DNA of 64,000 nucleotides, from positions 22,258,566-22,322,565 of the forward strand of contig CM048839.1 of NCBI GenBank assembly GCA_026545765.1, given 5' to 3'. The position numbers and the translations under genes are program-made. The notes under the pieces were generated by a model. The model saw nothing but the letters and a program-made list of their open reading frames with translations. It made no database searches and was not told the DNA's origin. Below are positions 39,131 through 51,505 of this stretch, piece after piece (within the stretch, counting starts at the first letter, position 1; every line of letters starts with the position of its first letter). This DNA is from Plantago major (taxonomy: Eukaryota; Streptophyta; Magnoliopsida; Lamiales; Plantaginaceae).

Positions 39131-39689
39131 ATCTGGGTTTAATTTGAGCTGAGGATGATTGGTTTGTTGTTGTTTTTCATTTTTTATTGATTTTTTTTTT
39201 TTAGAGAGAGATTTGACGGTGGTGTGGCGGTGGGTGAACGTTTGATTGGCTGAGTATCTGTGTACTACTGCTGCTAGTACATTTGTTCCTATGATTATTC
39301 ATTATTATTATTATTGATTCTTTTGGTTACCAGATCTGGTGTGGCTTTATTCATTTTGATTCTTTTTATTATTACATTTGTTCCTATGATTATCTTCGGT
39401 TATTTATTACATTTTGAGTTCGTGCTTCTGTATCTCCTCTCGCTCGCTTAGAATGTCGCTAATCAATTCAAACGGTTTTACAAACAGAATCAACAAACTC
39501 CAATGGATTTCCTCAGTATGTCTTGGAAAAGAAACAACTCGATTATGAAAAAGGAAGCAATGGAAGGCAAATAAAGTGAAAGATGAAGAAAAGAGCAATT
39601 AATGAACGTGTATTATTCGATTTCCCGGGTACATACATGTGCGCTCTTACAGGCCCCGAAAAGCTAGCTCAATGATTATGTTCAGAAGT
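39131..39689. other. AGP 3' UTR and intergenic DNA
   Basis: AT-rich region with a TTA microsatellite at about 39301-39315. The words ATTTGTTCCTATGATTAT occur twice (about 39282 and 39377). No further gene was seen before the LINE tail. Confidence 0.6.
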
Positions 39690-39909
39690 TTTTTTGACGA
39701 AAAATAACCATCGATTAATAAAATCAGTTCCCAACCGGGAAAGGTAATTCTGAATCTCCATGACCATCATCTAGACAATGTTTAGCAAGCAAATGAGCTA
39801 ATACATTACTAGTTCTGGGAATAAAGTGAAAGCTAATAAAATGAAAAAACTGAACATATCTTTAATATCTACTAACAAAACTCCTGCCACAGAAAGAGGA
39901 GGAGTAGTA

Positions 39910-40190
39910 CACGCCCATCGGGATGTTCATCCGCACATGGCCTAATATTTTTAGGGGTCTAATTTTTATATTATGATACTAGTAGGGTGTTTAAAATATT
40001 AAAATAAAGTATGTTATAAAGAATTTAGTTAAAAGTGTTATTTTTAAAATAATATATTCAGTATGTTAGTTTATTAGGAAATTAATTCTATTATTATACA
40101 TGAAAACTTTTATTTTTTTATATATTTTGTTTACTTGGGGCATTTTTAAAATTTCCACATATGGCCTCAATTTGGGCCGGCCCTCAGACT
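39910..40190. mobile_element. hAT-like MITE inserted in the LINE RNase H region
   Basis: The LINE reading frame is clear at NVINLLQS (about 40195) and again at LSVAGVLLVDIKDMFS (below 39905), and the DNA between is foreign. It begins on the minus strand with GAGGGCCGGCCCAAATTGAGG, close to the GGGCCGGCCC ends of some hAT elements, and is AT-rich inside. A target duplication was not resolved. Confidence 0.55.
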
Positions 40191-41550
40191 GTAGCAAATT
40201 GATCACATTGAGGCAGTCCCCTTCCACCATTACTTGCTGAAGATTCATGTCCTTTGCAACCTGTACCGCAAAAAATGATGCGTACATTTCTGCGACTTCA
40301 GGGATTGGATATTGGCGACCCATTTCCTTCTCCATGCTAAAACCTTTCCGTCATGGTCATGAACAACAACACCGAGACCTGCCCCTGCTGGATTACGGGA
40401 TATAGAAGCATCAAAATTCAATTTATAATAATCAGCAGGTGGCGGAATCCACACAGCAGATCGGTCAGGTGGTCTTGGTTGCGAAAATTGTTGTCTGGCT
40501 TCCCGGAAACTGGCCAAATATTGCTGCACAAACATAACAGACTCCATAGGATCGTAAGTAATATTTTCATGCACCTTCTTATTGCAATTACTCCACATAC
40601 TCCAGCAAAGACCAACAAAAAATTCGAACTCCGCATCATTAGATCTCTTACGAATCCCTGTGATCCAATCAACAATATTTGGCTCATTAACACTTAGTAC
40701 ATGAACAGGAATCGAAGCAAGTGCCCACACCAATCTAGAAAAATGACAATCATGCACAACATGGAAAATAGTTTCAGGACCAGATTCACAAACTGGACAA
40801 ACATTAACAACTTCAATTCCCCGGCGTTGTAAACAATCAAGAGTGGGTAAAGAATTTCTAATCAAACGCCACAGAAATTTTTTGATCTTATTTGGCAAAT
40901 TTAAGTTCCAAATCCAATTCCAGTTTTGGCTTGCTGGCTGCCTACTACTTTGCCCAACACTTGTGATTGTTGTTGCCTGGCCAAATGATAAGCAGTTTTA
41001 ACTGAATAATGCCCATGATTAGAATAATGCCACACACGAATATCACCTCCAGATAAACCAGATAAAGGAATTTGTAAAATGAAAGGCACATCCTCCTTCC
41101 AAAATAAAGTTCGCACATAAGTTTCATCCCAAATACCCAAATGCTGATCAATAAGCGTCCTAACAGATGTATCAGCCATGTGAGTCAGATTTGGAGTAAT
41201 GGGACGGAACCCATTATCCCTAGGAATCCAAGCATCCTGCCAAATATCAACAGTACTCCCATCACCAATTCTCCACCTCACACCCTTACGCACAAGGTCC
41301 AAAGAGCTACAAATACTCTTCCAAAGACGAATTACCTTTAGGCTTAGCTTCAAAAAATCACAATTTGGAAAATACTCAGCCTTAAAAACCCTACTAAGCA
41401 ATGAAGTAGATAAATGAATAATCCTCCACACTTGCTTACCTAACATAGCCAAATTGAAACAACGAAAGTCCCTAAACCTCAAAGCTCTATCTCTTTTGGA
41501 ATCACACAAAGTAAACCATTCGACCCAATGAATCTTTTTTGAACGTCCAA

Positions 41551-41553
41551 CCC

Positions 41554-41584
<31 letters not shown>

Positions 41585-41588
41585 ACAC
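41551..41588. repeat. C homopolymer and CA microsatellite in the LINE
   Basis: About 19 C followed by about nine CA units, located where the reverse transcriptase connection domain should read through FWWG-like residues. Confidence 0.85.
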
Positions 41589-42078
41589 CAGAATTTAGCA
41601 ATAATAGATTCAATTTCATCAAGGAGATAATCCGGAAGTTTAAAACATCCCATCACATAAGTAGGAATGGCTTGAAGAACTGATTTTATTAAAACTTCTT
41701 TTCTGGCTTTAGACAAAAATTTATTTCCAAAACCCTCATTCTTTTGCCAAATTCTTTCTCGAAGCCAACTAAACACCTCTCTCTTTGACCTCCCCATCTC
41801 CGTCGGAAGACCCAAATAATTTTCATGTCTATCCACTACCCGGACTGGAAGGAAACCCTAACCTCCTCAATTCTTTCCCTCCCCACATTTCGACTAAAGA
41901 CCACTGTAGATTTATCAATATTAATCTCTTGACCCGAAGCTAAACTGTAACGGTGATGTAAATTACTAATTTCCAAAGCAGCCTCTGAAGTAGCTTGACA
42001 AAAAAGTAAAGTGTCATCGGCAAATAAAAGATGAGAGATTCTAGGAGCACTAGGAGCAACAGATACTCCTTGTAACAC

Positions 42079-42880
<802 letters not shown>

Positions 42881-43019
42881 CATATATATAATATAAAATG
42901 TTCACTCATAAAACATTAATAATGTTGTTTAGAACATTATAAATGCATTTCATAACATTAATCCGTCTCTCATATCCATCCATCCATATATTATGTAAAG
43001 CACAAGGTCTAAACCTCAC

Positions 43020-43690
43020 TAAATTAATTCAGTCCTACGTGGAATTTCATGGAATCAGTTATATTTTAGCAAGTATATATTTCTTTTTGTACGTTGACTA
43101 CATATATAGTTTTTATTCAATCTCATATAACTTTATCTACAAAAATTCAAAAAATATTTTGAACATATATTTGAATTCGTCGTGACAAGACGAATCCATA
43201 GACACCAATCTTGAATTGTATTATTTCAAGAAATCATTTGATTTATTAAAATAAAATATAAATTTATTAAATAAGATAAAATGAATTAATGGAAATTTAA
43301 AAATATAGTATTTATTAAATAAATTCAATCCTACGTGAAATTTTGTGGAATTAGTTGCATTTTCAACCAGAATATGTTCCACTATTTATTTTTGGTATGT
43401 TGACTGCATATATAGTTTTTATTAAATCTAATATAAATTTATTCTACAAAACTCCGGAAAATATTGTGAACATATATTTGAATTCACCGTGACAAGACGA
43501 ATTTATAGACACCAATCTAGATTATTATTATTATTATTATTAATTAAATAAATCATTTTATTCACTAAAATAATATATATATTTATTAAAGAAGATAAAA
43601 TAAAATAATGAAATTTAAAAAATAGAGCATTTATTTAGATTTTCAATTATAAATTTTGATTCTACGGTTGAGCAAAGTCCGAATGGGGGG
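43020..43690. repeat. Diverged tandem duplication, unit about 300 bp
   Basis: Unit 1 (about 43020-43318) and unit 2 (about 43319-43690) share CCTACGTG, GTTGACT(A/G)CATATATAG, GAACATATATTTGAATTC, CGTGACAAGACGAAT, ATAGACACCAATCT and the following AT-rich tail. A partial third echo (CCTACGTGAAAT followed by GGTTGAGCAGAGTCCGAAT) is at 44174-44213. A run of about 18 G lies at 43685-43702. No coding sequence. Confidence 0.8.
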
Positions 43691-44225
43691 GGGGGGGGGG
43701 GGAGAATTTTTTTCCATGATGTTTTGCCAGGTTAAACGTGAGGCTAATGTTTTAGCACTCATATTATCAGTTGGGTGTTTTTATATAATATAACTTGAAC
43801 ATGAGCGTGTTATTGTGGCATCTAATTACAAATAATAATAAAAGTATATGAAGGTAAGTGCAATCGTTGTTTCTGATAACGAATTATTTTTTTTAACCTG
43901 AATCTGTGATTGAAAAAAAAAAAGAGAAAATATTGAAAAATAATAAATAAAAGGGAGAAACTTACGCCAATGGGATTCGAACCCTGCACCTTCTACTGAA
44001 ACAATGACATATGAACGTTCAGATTCAAATTGAATTAGTAAGATCAACGGATGGGATTTAAATTGAATTACAAACTTAGTTAAACTTTTTAAATTATTAT
44101 ACTACTTTGAATATACTGTAATATATAAAGTTGATGGGCTAAATCCACCAGATTCATTCAAATTCCAGCCATCCTACGTGAAATGTTGATACGGTTGAGC
44201 AGAGTCCGAATAGGGGTACGTATTA

Positions 44226-44441
44226 GTGTTGTTGCTAGGGATCATGAGGGCAATGGTGAATTTTATTTTATGTCTTATGGTTGCTGAAAATGCGGAAGGT
44301 TGGCCAGCCAAATTAAGAACAATATTTGTTCAAGATTTTGAATGGCAACATATAGTAATTGAAATGGATTGTACTTTGGTGATTAGATCTCTTAAATCGA
44401 CAAATTTTAGATTTTCTCCTTTTATTTCACTTTTCAAATAA
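44226..44441 (+). pseudogene. RNase H-like fragment of a LINE
   Basis: The frame NAEGWPAKLRTIFVQDFEWQ with VIEMDCTLVIRSL matches the RVT_3/RNase H-like end of plant LINEs, with the conserved acidic EMDC position. Just upstream, another frame gives GIMRAMVNF-like remains of the first catalytic strand. It is short, frame-broken and followed directly by the plastid fragment. It differs from the LINE copy at 40 kb. Confidence 0.55.
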
Positions 44442-44497
44442 ATTCAGTTATTTGATGGAAAATTAAGCTTTGCCAAGTTAAAGAGGTTTTACCTGAA

Positions 44498-44673
44498 ATG
44501 AAAGAACAAAAATGGATTCATGAAGGTTTAATTACGGAATCGCTTCCCAACGGCATGTTCCGGGTTCGTTTAGATAATGAGGATCTGATCCTAGGGTATA
44601 TTTCAGGAAAGATCCGACGTAGTTTTATACGGATACTGCCGGGAGATAAAGTCAAAATTGAAGTAAGTCTTTA
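44498..44673 (+). pseudogene. infA: Plastid infA fragment in nuclear DNA (NUPT)
   Basis: The frame [20 protein letters not shown] continues with [20 protein letters not shown] and [17 protein letters not shown], the first about 58 residues of chloroplast translation initiation factor IF-1. After GAAGTAAGTC the match is lost, so the normal C-terminal region of about 20 residues (RGRIIYRLRNK-like in plastids) is missing. There is no transit peptide or intron, and it is surrounded by LINE debris. Hence I read it as a recent plastid-to-nucleus DNA insertion, not the functional nuclear infA. Confidence 0.85.
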
Positions 44674-44699
44674 TGTATTAGTACAACGATAGCATAGAG

Positions 44700-45217
44700 T
44701 ACTTACTGGGTCATATGCATTGTTATTAGCTTATTTATCTAATAACAAAGTAGCACATATTATCAGTTGGGTGTTCTTATGATGATGTTAGTTTGGTATA
44801 TTTGTATTATCCACACCAAGATCGTTTTAACATATATTGTTATATTGGTATATTTGTTACTAGACGTGCTTTTTTCAGTTCCAGGAGATAGAAGAGACAC
44901 ACATGAGCTAATTTGTGGTGTGTTGATCTTTACATGTCTATCAACATTTTACACGTGAAGCCTTTCAAGTTCCTTTTCTTTATGTATAAGATTCGATCGG
45001 TAGGATGAGATATAAGGGTTCTCTTCTCTACGGTCTCTGGCTGGAAGGACTGGTTCTATACAACCCGAATTCAACCCTGTTCGAAATAATGATGTTCAGG
45101 TCTGGTCTAGCATATACTCGAACCCGTTCCATACCTTTGTTACAAGACCCGAGCGCAATATTTTATGATTAAGTTAGTAAAAAGTACATTTTTCTCCGGC
45201 GGGGTGGGGGGAGTCTG
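44700..45217. other. Intergenic DNA after the plastid fragment
   Basis: No supported gene. Contains GGTGTTCTTATGATGATG-like low-complexity words and the phrase CGTTCGAGTATATGCTAGACC read inverted; nothing assignable. Confidence 0.4.
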
Positions 45218-45478
45218 CATATACATACTCTGGGTGGGAAACTCTTCGATCTTCGCCTACTTTCTTGATCCATAACGGGGATCCGATACTCTCGGTGGAA
45301 ACTCAATTCGATATTCTATACTTTCGATCTCCATAACGAGTGAGGGGGATCACTTATACTATCTAGCGGAGAAAAGTCTTGATCTTCTATGACTTTATCG
45401 ATCTCCATGACGGTCTGCAGGGGTACTCTCTAAACTCTTTTCTATCTTCTATCTACTTTCTTCATCCATAACGGGACC
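45218..45478. repeat. Degenerate tandem repeat, unit about 70 bp
   Basis: Three to four imperfect copies of an order GG(T/C)GGAAACTC, TTCGATCTTC, TACTTTC, GATC(C/T)CCATAACGGG recur between 45225 and 45478. No coding frame is kept across the copies. Confidence 0.65.
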
Positions 45479-46302
45479 AACCGCATGTGAAATTATGTTT
45501 GTAGAATAATAATTTTTGTATACAGGTGACGATACCATGAGGTTGTTTAACCGGGGTTGCAAAAAACAAATTTAACATGTGAAAATTAAGTTTGTATAAT
45601 ATTTTTTTGTGTGTGGTAATACATACCATCATGTAGGTTGTTTGGAAGAACCCTATTGATTGCACAGATACTTTTGTATTTTATTTTAGTTTCGTTCGAG
45701 GGATTATTTAAAAAAAAAAAAACATGTACATGTTACTAATTAACAGGTCGGGTACGGTAGGACCCTATTTTTACATTTTCGTTAACATAAATAAACACTC
45801 AATGATATATTATTGGATGAAGAAGGACTACCGACCGACACCACGATCAACGTTATTCACATAAATTTAGCTACCTTATTTTATAGATTAATTTATTTTA
45901 TCATCCATTTCTATTTATTATTAAAATTAAACTAACCGGGTGAACACTAGTATTTCACTAATGCACGTATATTCTAGTACCTTGTGTTGAAAAATTCCTC
46001 AATTAAGTGCCTCTACAAGGCACGTTTTTTTAATGGTACTGGCAAGTGGCCAGGCCGTCTTTCTCTCCGACAAAGGCAGTATTTTGCAACTGTAGTATTG
46101 TAGTGCTAGCAACTTAGCAAGTGGCTCAGCTGGCAGCTCCTTTTAGTGGCTCCCCCTCCAGTCCCTTTCCAATCTCACCGGACTTGAATCCAGTTCATTT
46201 CCTAAACCTCCATCCTAGGGTTTCATTTCAACTGCAATTAGCTTCTCAATCGATCAGATTCCTGTAAATCAGCCTTGATCATCACTATTCTATTCCTCAT
46301 CG
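45479..46302. other. Intergenic DNA and IRX9H promoter/leader
   Basis: No gene was seen. The last 200 bases are pyrimidine-rich (CTCCAGTCCCTTTCCAATCTC) and include the expected promoter and leader of the IRX9H gene. Confidence 0.55.
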
Positions 46303-46326
46303 ATGGCTATGATGTATACTGAGTAA
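46303..46326 (+). promoter_or_regulatory. Upstream ORF abutting the IRX9H start codon
   Basis: ATG GCT ATG ATG TAT ACT GAG TAA: seven codons and a stop, in the same frame as the main ORF. The TAA is immediately followed by the main ATG with no gap. Reinitiation or leaky scanning would be needed to translate IRX9H, so this may damp expression. This is visible in the sequence; the regulatory effect is inference. Confidence 0.7.
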
Positions 46327-49300
46327 ATGACGTCGATTCGGAGAACACTGTCACCGTACCACGATCGGTCGCAGCCGAACGGATCAAACAATCCGTTCAC
46401 TACGCCGCAATCGCCCTCACGGAAGCTGTTCTCCAATGGCAGAGTCAATCTGTCTCCGCTCCGTAGAGCCCTCGCCGAATTGCTCGTCCAGAAGCAGCAG
46501 CACTCTCGTCGGAGTAACTTTTTGTGGAGGAAACCGTTTTTGCTTTGCTTACTGTTCTTCATTTTAGGGGTTTTATTCGGAATGTCTCCGTTTCATGGTG
46601 ATTTTGTTAATGAGTTTAAGCATCAGGATTTGAGAAACGGTGAGCTTCCGATTAAGATGAATCCGCTCCCTGTAGGTAATTTCGTCGAGAATAGTGTGGG
46701 TAGTGCAGTTGCAGGGAGAGATAAGGAAGGTGAGGTGGTTGTTGGTGGTGTGGAATTGGGAGATGTGGAGAGTAGTAGTGAAAATGGAGTTGAGGAGGTG
46801 TTGGATTTGGTGCCAGAGAAACAAATAATTGTAGTGACTCCGACGTATAATAGGGCAATTCAGGCTTACTATTTGAATAGGTTAGGGCAGGCTTTGAAGC
46901 TGGTGAGACCTCCGCTACTCTGGATTGTGGTGGAGTTCAATGCCGCGTCAATGGAGACAGCCGAGACCCTGAGGAATATGGGAGTTCTATACCGGCATTT
47001 GGTGTGCGTGGAAAATGTTACGGATGTGAAGGACAGAGGAGTGCACCAGCGGAATACTGCACTCGAGCACATTGAGCGGCATAGGTTAGATGGTGTTGTG
47101 TATTTTGCTGATGAGGACAACATCTACTCGCTTGACTTATTTGAGAGCATAAGAGGAATCAGGTTAGTTTGTTTCCCATAATTTTAAATGTGCCTTAATG
47201 TTGTAATTGTGCATGACTGCATGCATTAGAACTTTGTTTGAAGCTAATCATTGCCACATTTTCTACACATGAATCGTTTTGGCCTTTTGCTTGTTTTCCC
47301 TTACATGAGTACTTGTGCTCGTTTCCTTGTGACATGTATAGTGTTTGGAACGATATTTTTTCTTCTAGAAAGTTCCCATTTCCCATCCGTGTCAAAGAAG
47401 CTTGGCTGTAATACAAGAGGTCAATTATTGTGTCTACCACTCAAGTATGGAGTGCTTGTAATCTCAAACCTCTACTTGTTACGTGATATAATCTTTTTCC
47501 TTTTTATTGTTACCTCTACCATATTAATTCAGCTGATAAGATGTTCTTGATGCAAGCTATCTATTTTAGAACCTTAGCCAGAATTTGACAGGAAGTTACT
47601 TTCTATTCTCCTGTATCCAATTGTTCATTGGAAATTCATCTTATATACGAATTGGCAAGAGCACTTCGTTATGTGAATCTGTTACTACCCTGATTCCCCG
47701 ACTACTATTCCACTGTATAGTATCTCAACATCATCTTTAGGATTTTTATAAGCATCCACATGGACATGGAGTATATATTTCTATGATTCATATATCATTA
47801 AAAATCTCATCTAAACATCTTATATGTTGATGGACATTCTATACTCTAGCAAATAAATAAATGAATTAATTCCTCAAAAATTATTCTAAGCAAAGATTAG
47901 ATCTTATGGGATCACAGGTTGTGCTTCATTATAAACAGTGCCCATGTAAAATACAAAATGCCCTCCATCTGTCTACCCCCGTGGATCCACGGAGCATGGG
48001 GTTCGCCCCGGTGCTATGTAACAGACATGCATGCAATTTCAGACATACATGTAGTTTCTTACTTAATATGCAGCAAGCAGCATTCAGTTGTTACATACAT
48101 ATTATTATCTGGTATTCAGTGTGTGTAGTACCTGGAGGAAAATAGACTACAAGTAGACTAAGCTCCTAACAGTAGGAAAGAACATGATGCTAATAGTTTT
48201 TATTCATTTGATCAGTAAGTTTTATTGATGGGCTTGATAATAAAAACAAGTTTTTTTTTTGATGGGCTTGATAATAAAATTATGCCTTCTTTGCCAAATA
48301 CTTATAACATGTGCACATTAATGTCTAAAGGGATCATCAAATAAGTGCTCTTGCATATTTTTATTAACTAATAGATTTTTGACTTGAATGTAATCCTGTG
48401 GATCCTAGAAAATTGAAGTCTATTGTCCCTGTTGTGTAGAATTTGTTGGCTGTCATCCAGATAATTGTTTGTCTTCCCTGCATATGGAGAGTTACCCTAT
48501 ATCTCATGCATACATGTCATTCTTAGATGGGAGTTAGTGATATAGAGCTGATATGTTTGATGCAAAAAGATTTTGTGAATGTGATTGTATCTTCGACTTG
48601 CATCCTTTCCCTCTTAATATGCAGTAGACACCTCGGATGATTTGTCATCTTCCTAATTTAACAATTATTTGCAAAGAACCCTGATATATTCCTTCATCTA
48701 GATAATTAAGTTAGCCTGCTTACATTAGGGTACAACTTTTCTAGATATAATAATGCACACATCCAAGAGTATTTTGTGTGGTAAGTTCAAATTTCAAAGA
48801 TGATCATTCTGAGATATGTCCTGAATTTGCTAATAAGCTTTCATGGCTCTTCCTTTTAACCTCCCTCTCAGAGCTCTCTGTGCCTGTGGTCTATTTGCTG
48901 GTTACATCTATGTCTTTAGAATATAGTATTGAATCTATTGATGTTCTACACCATTTCTTGATTGGCATGGCCACATGTCTATGGTGATGTCTCTATTTTC
49001 GACCCTGTTCTTTTTATTTCTTTCATGTTGACGACATGTTATTAAAGTACAAAGTCATGAATTGGAACGTTGACGAGTGCGGTGCAATTCCTTCTTTCAT
49101 GAATCATCTATTTTGTGGGGACACAATTTCAGATTATAATGGATTGCCTTAAAAATCTGATTAGGTGGACAGATAGTGAATCTATTGAGTAGGATGAGAC
49201 ATGGATGTATCTTCTTCTCCACATAACAACTTGGTGTAGCTCTCTGAATGCATCAGTATATAAACCCTGGAAATAGTTGCTTTGGGACTCATGTATACAC

Positions 49301-50566
49301 CGGCTACACAATCTACATTTTGATGAACAGAACTGTTGCTTCTATCTTCAGATTTCTTGGAATTCATTATAATGCTGGACAGTTAGTCATTTAGGTATTG
49401 AACTGTATTAATGTTCCACAGTTCCTGTATTCCGGCCCAGAGTTTTATAGCAAGGGTCTGGTATGATGGTTGTATTGAGTGAGACTTGATCCTCATAGCC
49501 ATAGTTCTAGGATTGTTTTTGCTGAATTATCCCACTCTGTTCTGAACTTAAATGATTGCTAACTAGAGTAATGCAGCAAGAGTTTATGCTTCTAAGTTGT
49601 ATCAACTGCTCGGCTCTCCACACTACTGCTGATAAATCATGTAAGAACCATTTCTACCTAACATGGAAGTTCCCACAAGGAGTCTGGCCTCTGTAATAGT
49701 TTAGGTTTATAAACTTAATCTGAGTTTTGACAGCAACCGCACGCCTATATTAATATATTTTAGGATATATCTTGAAGTTCTCTGTTGACTTTGTTGAACG
49801 AGAGTGTCAGATTGAGGTGGAAAAAAAGGCCACCATCTTTTCGGCTTGGTTGTCTGAAGTCTAAGATTTTCATTAAGTTAATGAAAGTTGAATATGGTTT
49901 TCATTGTGTATATGTTTCTCGTCATGATCATGGATCTAATACTGAATGTGATAGGATTGTTTCAACTGATTTCTGGCTAAGTACTGCATACGCAAAACAT
50001 ATTTCTGTTTGGGATCCCAATGTTTATATGTTTTATTCCAATGTTCAGTCATTTTGGCACTTGGCCTGTTGGTATGCTGGCTCAGAGTCAAGGTAAAGCA
50101 ATCATGCATGGTCCTGTATGTAATGGAAGTCAAGTAATTGGATGGCACACAGATGTGATAAGCAAAAGGTTTGCTAGATTCCATGCTGATAGTTCTGGCT
50201 TTGCATTCAATAGCACCATATTGTGGGATCCCGAGAGGTGGCATCGTCCAACCTCAGATCCAATCCGGCAGTTAGGGAAGGATGGTTTCCAAGTAAGCAC
50301 CATCATTTTTATGGATTTTGGTTCTGTTTATCTTGGTATATAGTGCTAAAACCTGAAATGTTTTTGTTGCTTAAAGCCTTAAACTTCTTGACCAGGAAAC
50401 ATCATTCCTTGAACAGATTATGGAAGATGAAAGTAAAATGGAATGCCTTCCTTTACGTAACTGTAGGATAATGAACTGGAACCTTCTCATAGAAGATCAG
50501 CAACTTGTATATCCAAAAGGCTGGACACTGCAGAAGAACCTTGATGCTGTTCTATCTTCCAAGTGA
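46327..50566 (+). CDS. IRX9H: Probable beta-1,4-xylosyltransferase IRX9H-like (GT43)
   Basis: Golgi type II membrane protein of the xylan synthase group; IRX9-type members may be structural partners of the catalytic subunits. Exons 46327-47162, 50049-50292 and 50396-50566 with GT-AG introns join in frame to 416 aa (Arabidopsis IRX9H about 394). The N-terminus [14 protein letters not shown] is the IRX9H signature. A transmembrane anchor lies at about residues 69-88 ([21 protein letters not shown]) after a basic cytosolic tail. The GT43 domain starts near [23 protein letters not shown] at 262-264 ([14 protein letters not shown]) is the DxD-like metal site. [17 protein letters not shown] spans the first junction, followed by [28 protein letters not shown] and [13 protein letters not shown], ending in [17 protein letters not shown]. 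An uORF abuts the start. Confidence 0.94.
47163..50048. other. IRX9H intron 1, 2.9 kb
   Basis: Unusually long for this gene. It contains a short duplication (GATGGGCTTGATAATAAAA at about 48227 and 48260) and several meaningless ORFs up to 103 codons. No bounded transposon was recognised. Confidence 0.6.
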
Positions 50567-51505
50567 TGATTTGGTTACTTGTGATGCGTTTTGGCCTTGT
50601 TCTTGATTGATTCATGAGGTATGTCAAATGTTTAAGCTTTTCTTCCTTTGCTATCTTTCTTTCCTGAAAAGTATGACAAAATTGTTGTTATACGCCTATC
50701 GGGGCATCCAGTTAGCAGTTTTTATAGGCTTGGGCTTTGTCTCTTCACATTAAAGAAATAATAAGAGATAACAGCTTGAGCAATGTTCCTTGTAAAAAAA
50801 GCTTTTTGAGCATACAAATTCACATATTTACCCAGTTTTTGGTTCTATTTGTATTTGTACATTTAAAAGAAAGCTTAATAACGAGTATAACATGTGACTA
50901 GCTCTAAAGACATGATTTTATATATTATCCCTATCAATCATAGCCGGAACATCTAAAAGTTTGCTTATCATTGCATACGCGTACACATTATTTTGTTGCA
51001 CAGGTGTTTTTCTCCTTTATCCATCAGCTAGCAATTGGCTATTTCTAGGTTTTCCAAGGCACGCTGTCATGGAAGTCATTCATTCAAAAGCTATTTGTTG
51101 TTGCCAGTTGACATGATGAATAGGGAATCACAGGAGCTACATCCCTCTCTTTCCGCATGAGAAGCGGATCAGAGTAAACAACCATTACTTTCAGCTGCAT
51201 GTACATTATTCTCTTCTAGATTTTTTTTGCAACAAGCTTCCTTTTTGTGGTAGAGATTTATTGAGAATTAAGAGTCCAAGATAGAACTCCATTTAATTTT
51301 TTAGGCTTGATGAATAGGCATAGAAATGTTGGAGTAATTGTGATAAGGCCATAAAGGTTTATATAGATTCTCTTGTTACTGCTCCCATGTACTCGTAATT
51401 TGAAATACCCTGAATCAGGGAAAAGTAGTTGCCTATTTGTGGCCCGAGTTACGTAAAAGTAAAGCATTCTAACATCTCTTAATAACTACCATTGTACATA
51501 AAAAC
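50567..51505. other. IRX9H 3' UTR and intergenic DNA
   Basis: AT-rich, no gene seen. Confidence 0.55.

Larger units (their letters stand above)
39690..42078 (-). pseudogene. 5'-truncated, broken LINE (RT end, zf-RVT, RNase H)
   Basis: Non-LTR retrotransposon remnant on the minus strand. From the 5' side come a partial reverse transcriptase with the HLLFADDTLLF motif (about 42027-41995), then NYLGLPTEMGRSKREVFSWL, then KKIHWVEWFTLC. A zf-RVT segment (KIKKFLWRLIRNSLPTLDCL with CPVCESG) follows. An RNase H-like domain then carries LNFDASISR, AEMYASF and VEGDCLNVI, and resumes as NVLAHLLAKHCLDDG near 39790. A short A tail lies at 39690-39696. A frameshift near 41850, another near 40910, a C-run/CA-repeat expansion at 41551-41588 and an insertion at about 39910-40190 kill it. 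Most of the reverse transcriptase and all of the endonuclease are missing. Confidence 0.9.

Noticed and set aside
44498..44692. A functional infA gene
   Set aside because: No transit peptide, C-terminal part missing, and LINE remains adjoin it.
46573..47123. Minus-strand ORFs over IRX9H exon 1
   Set aside because: Antisense shadows of a well-supported coding exon.
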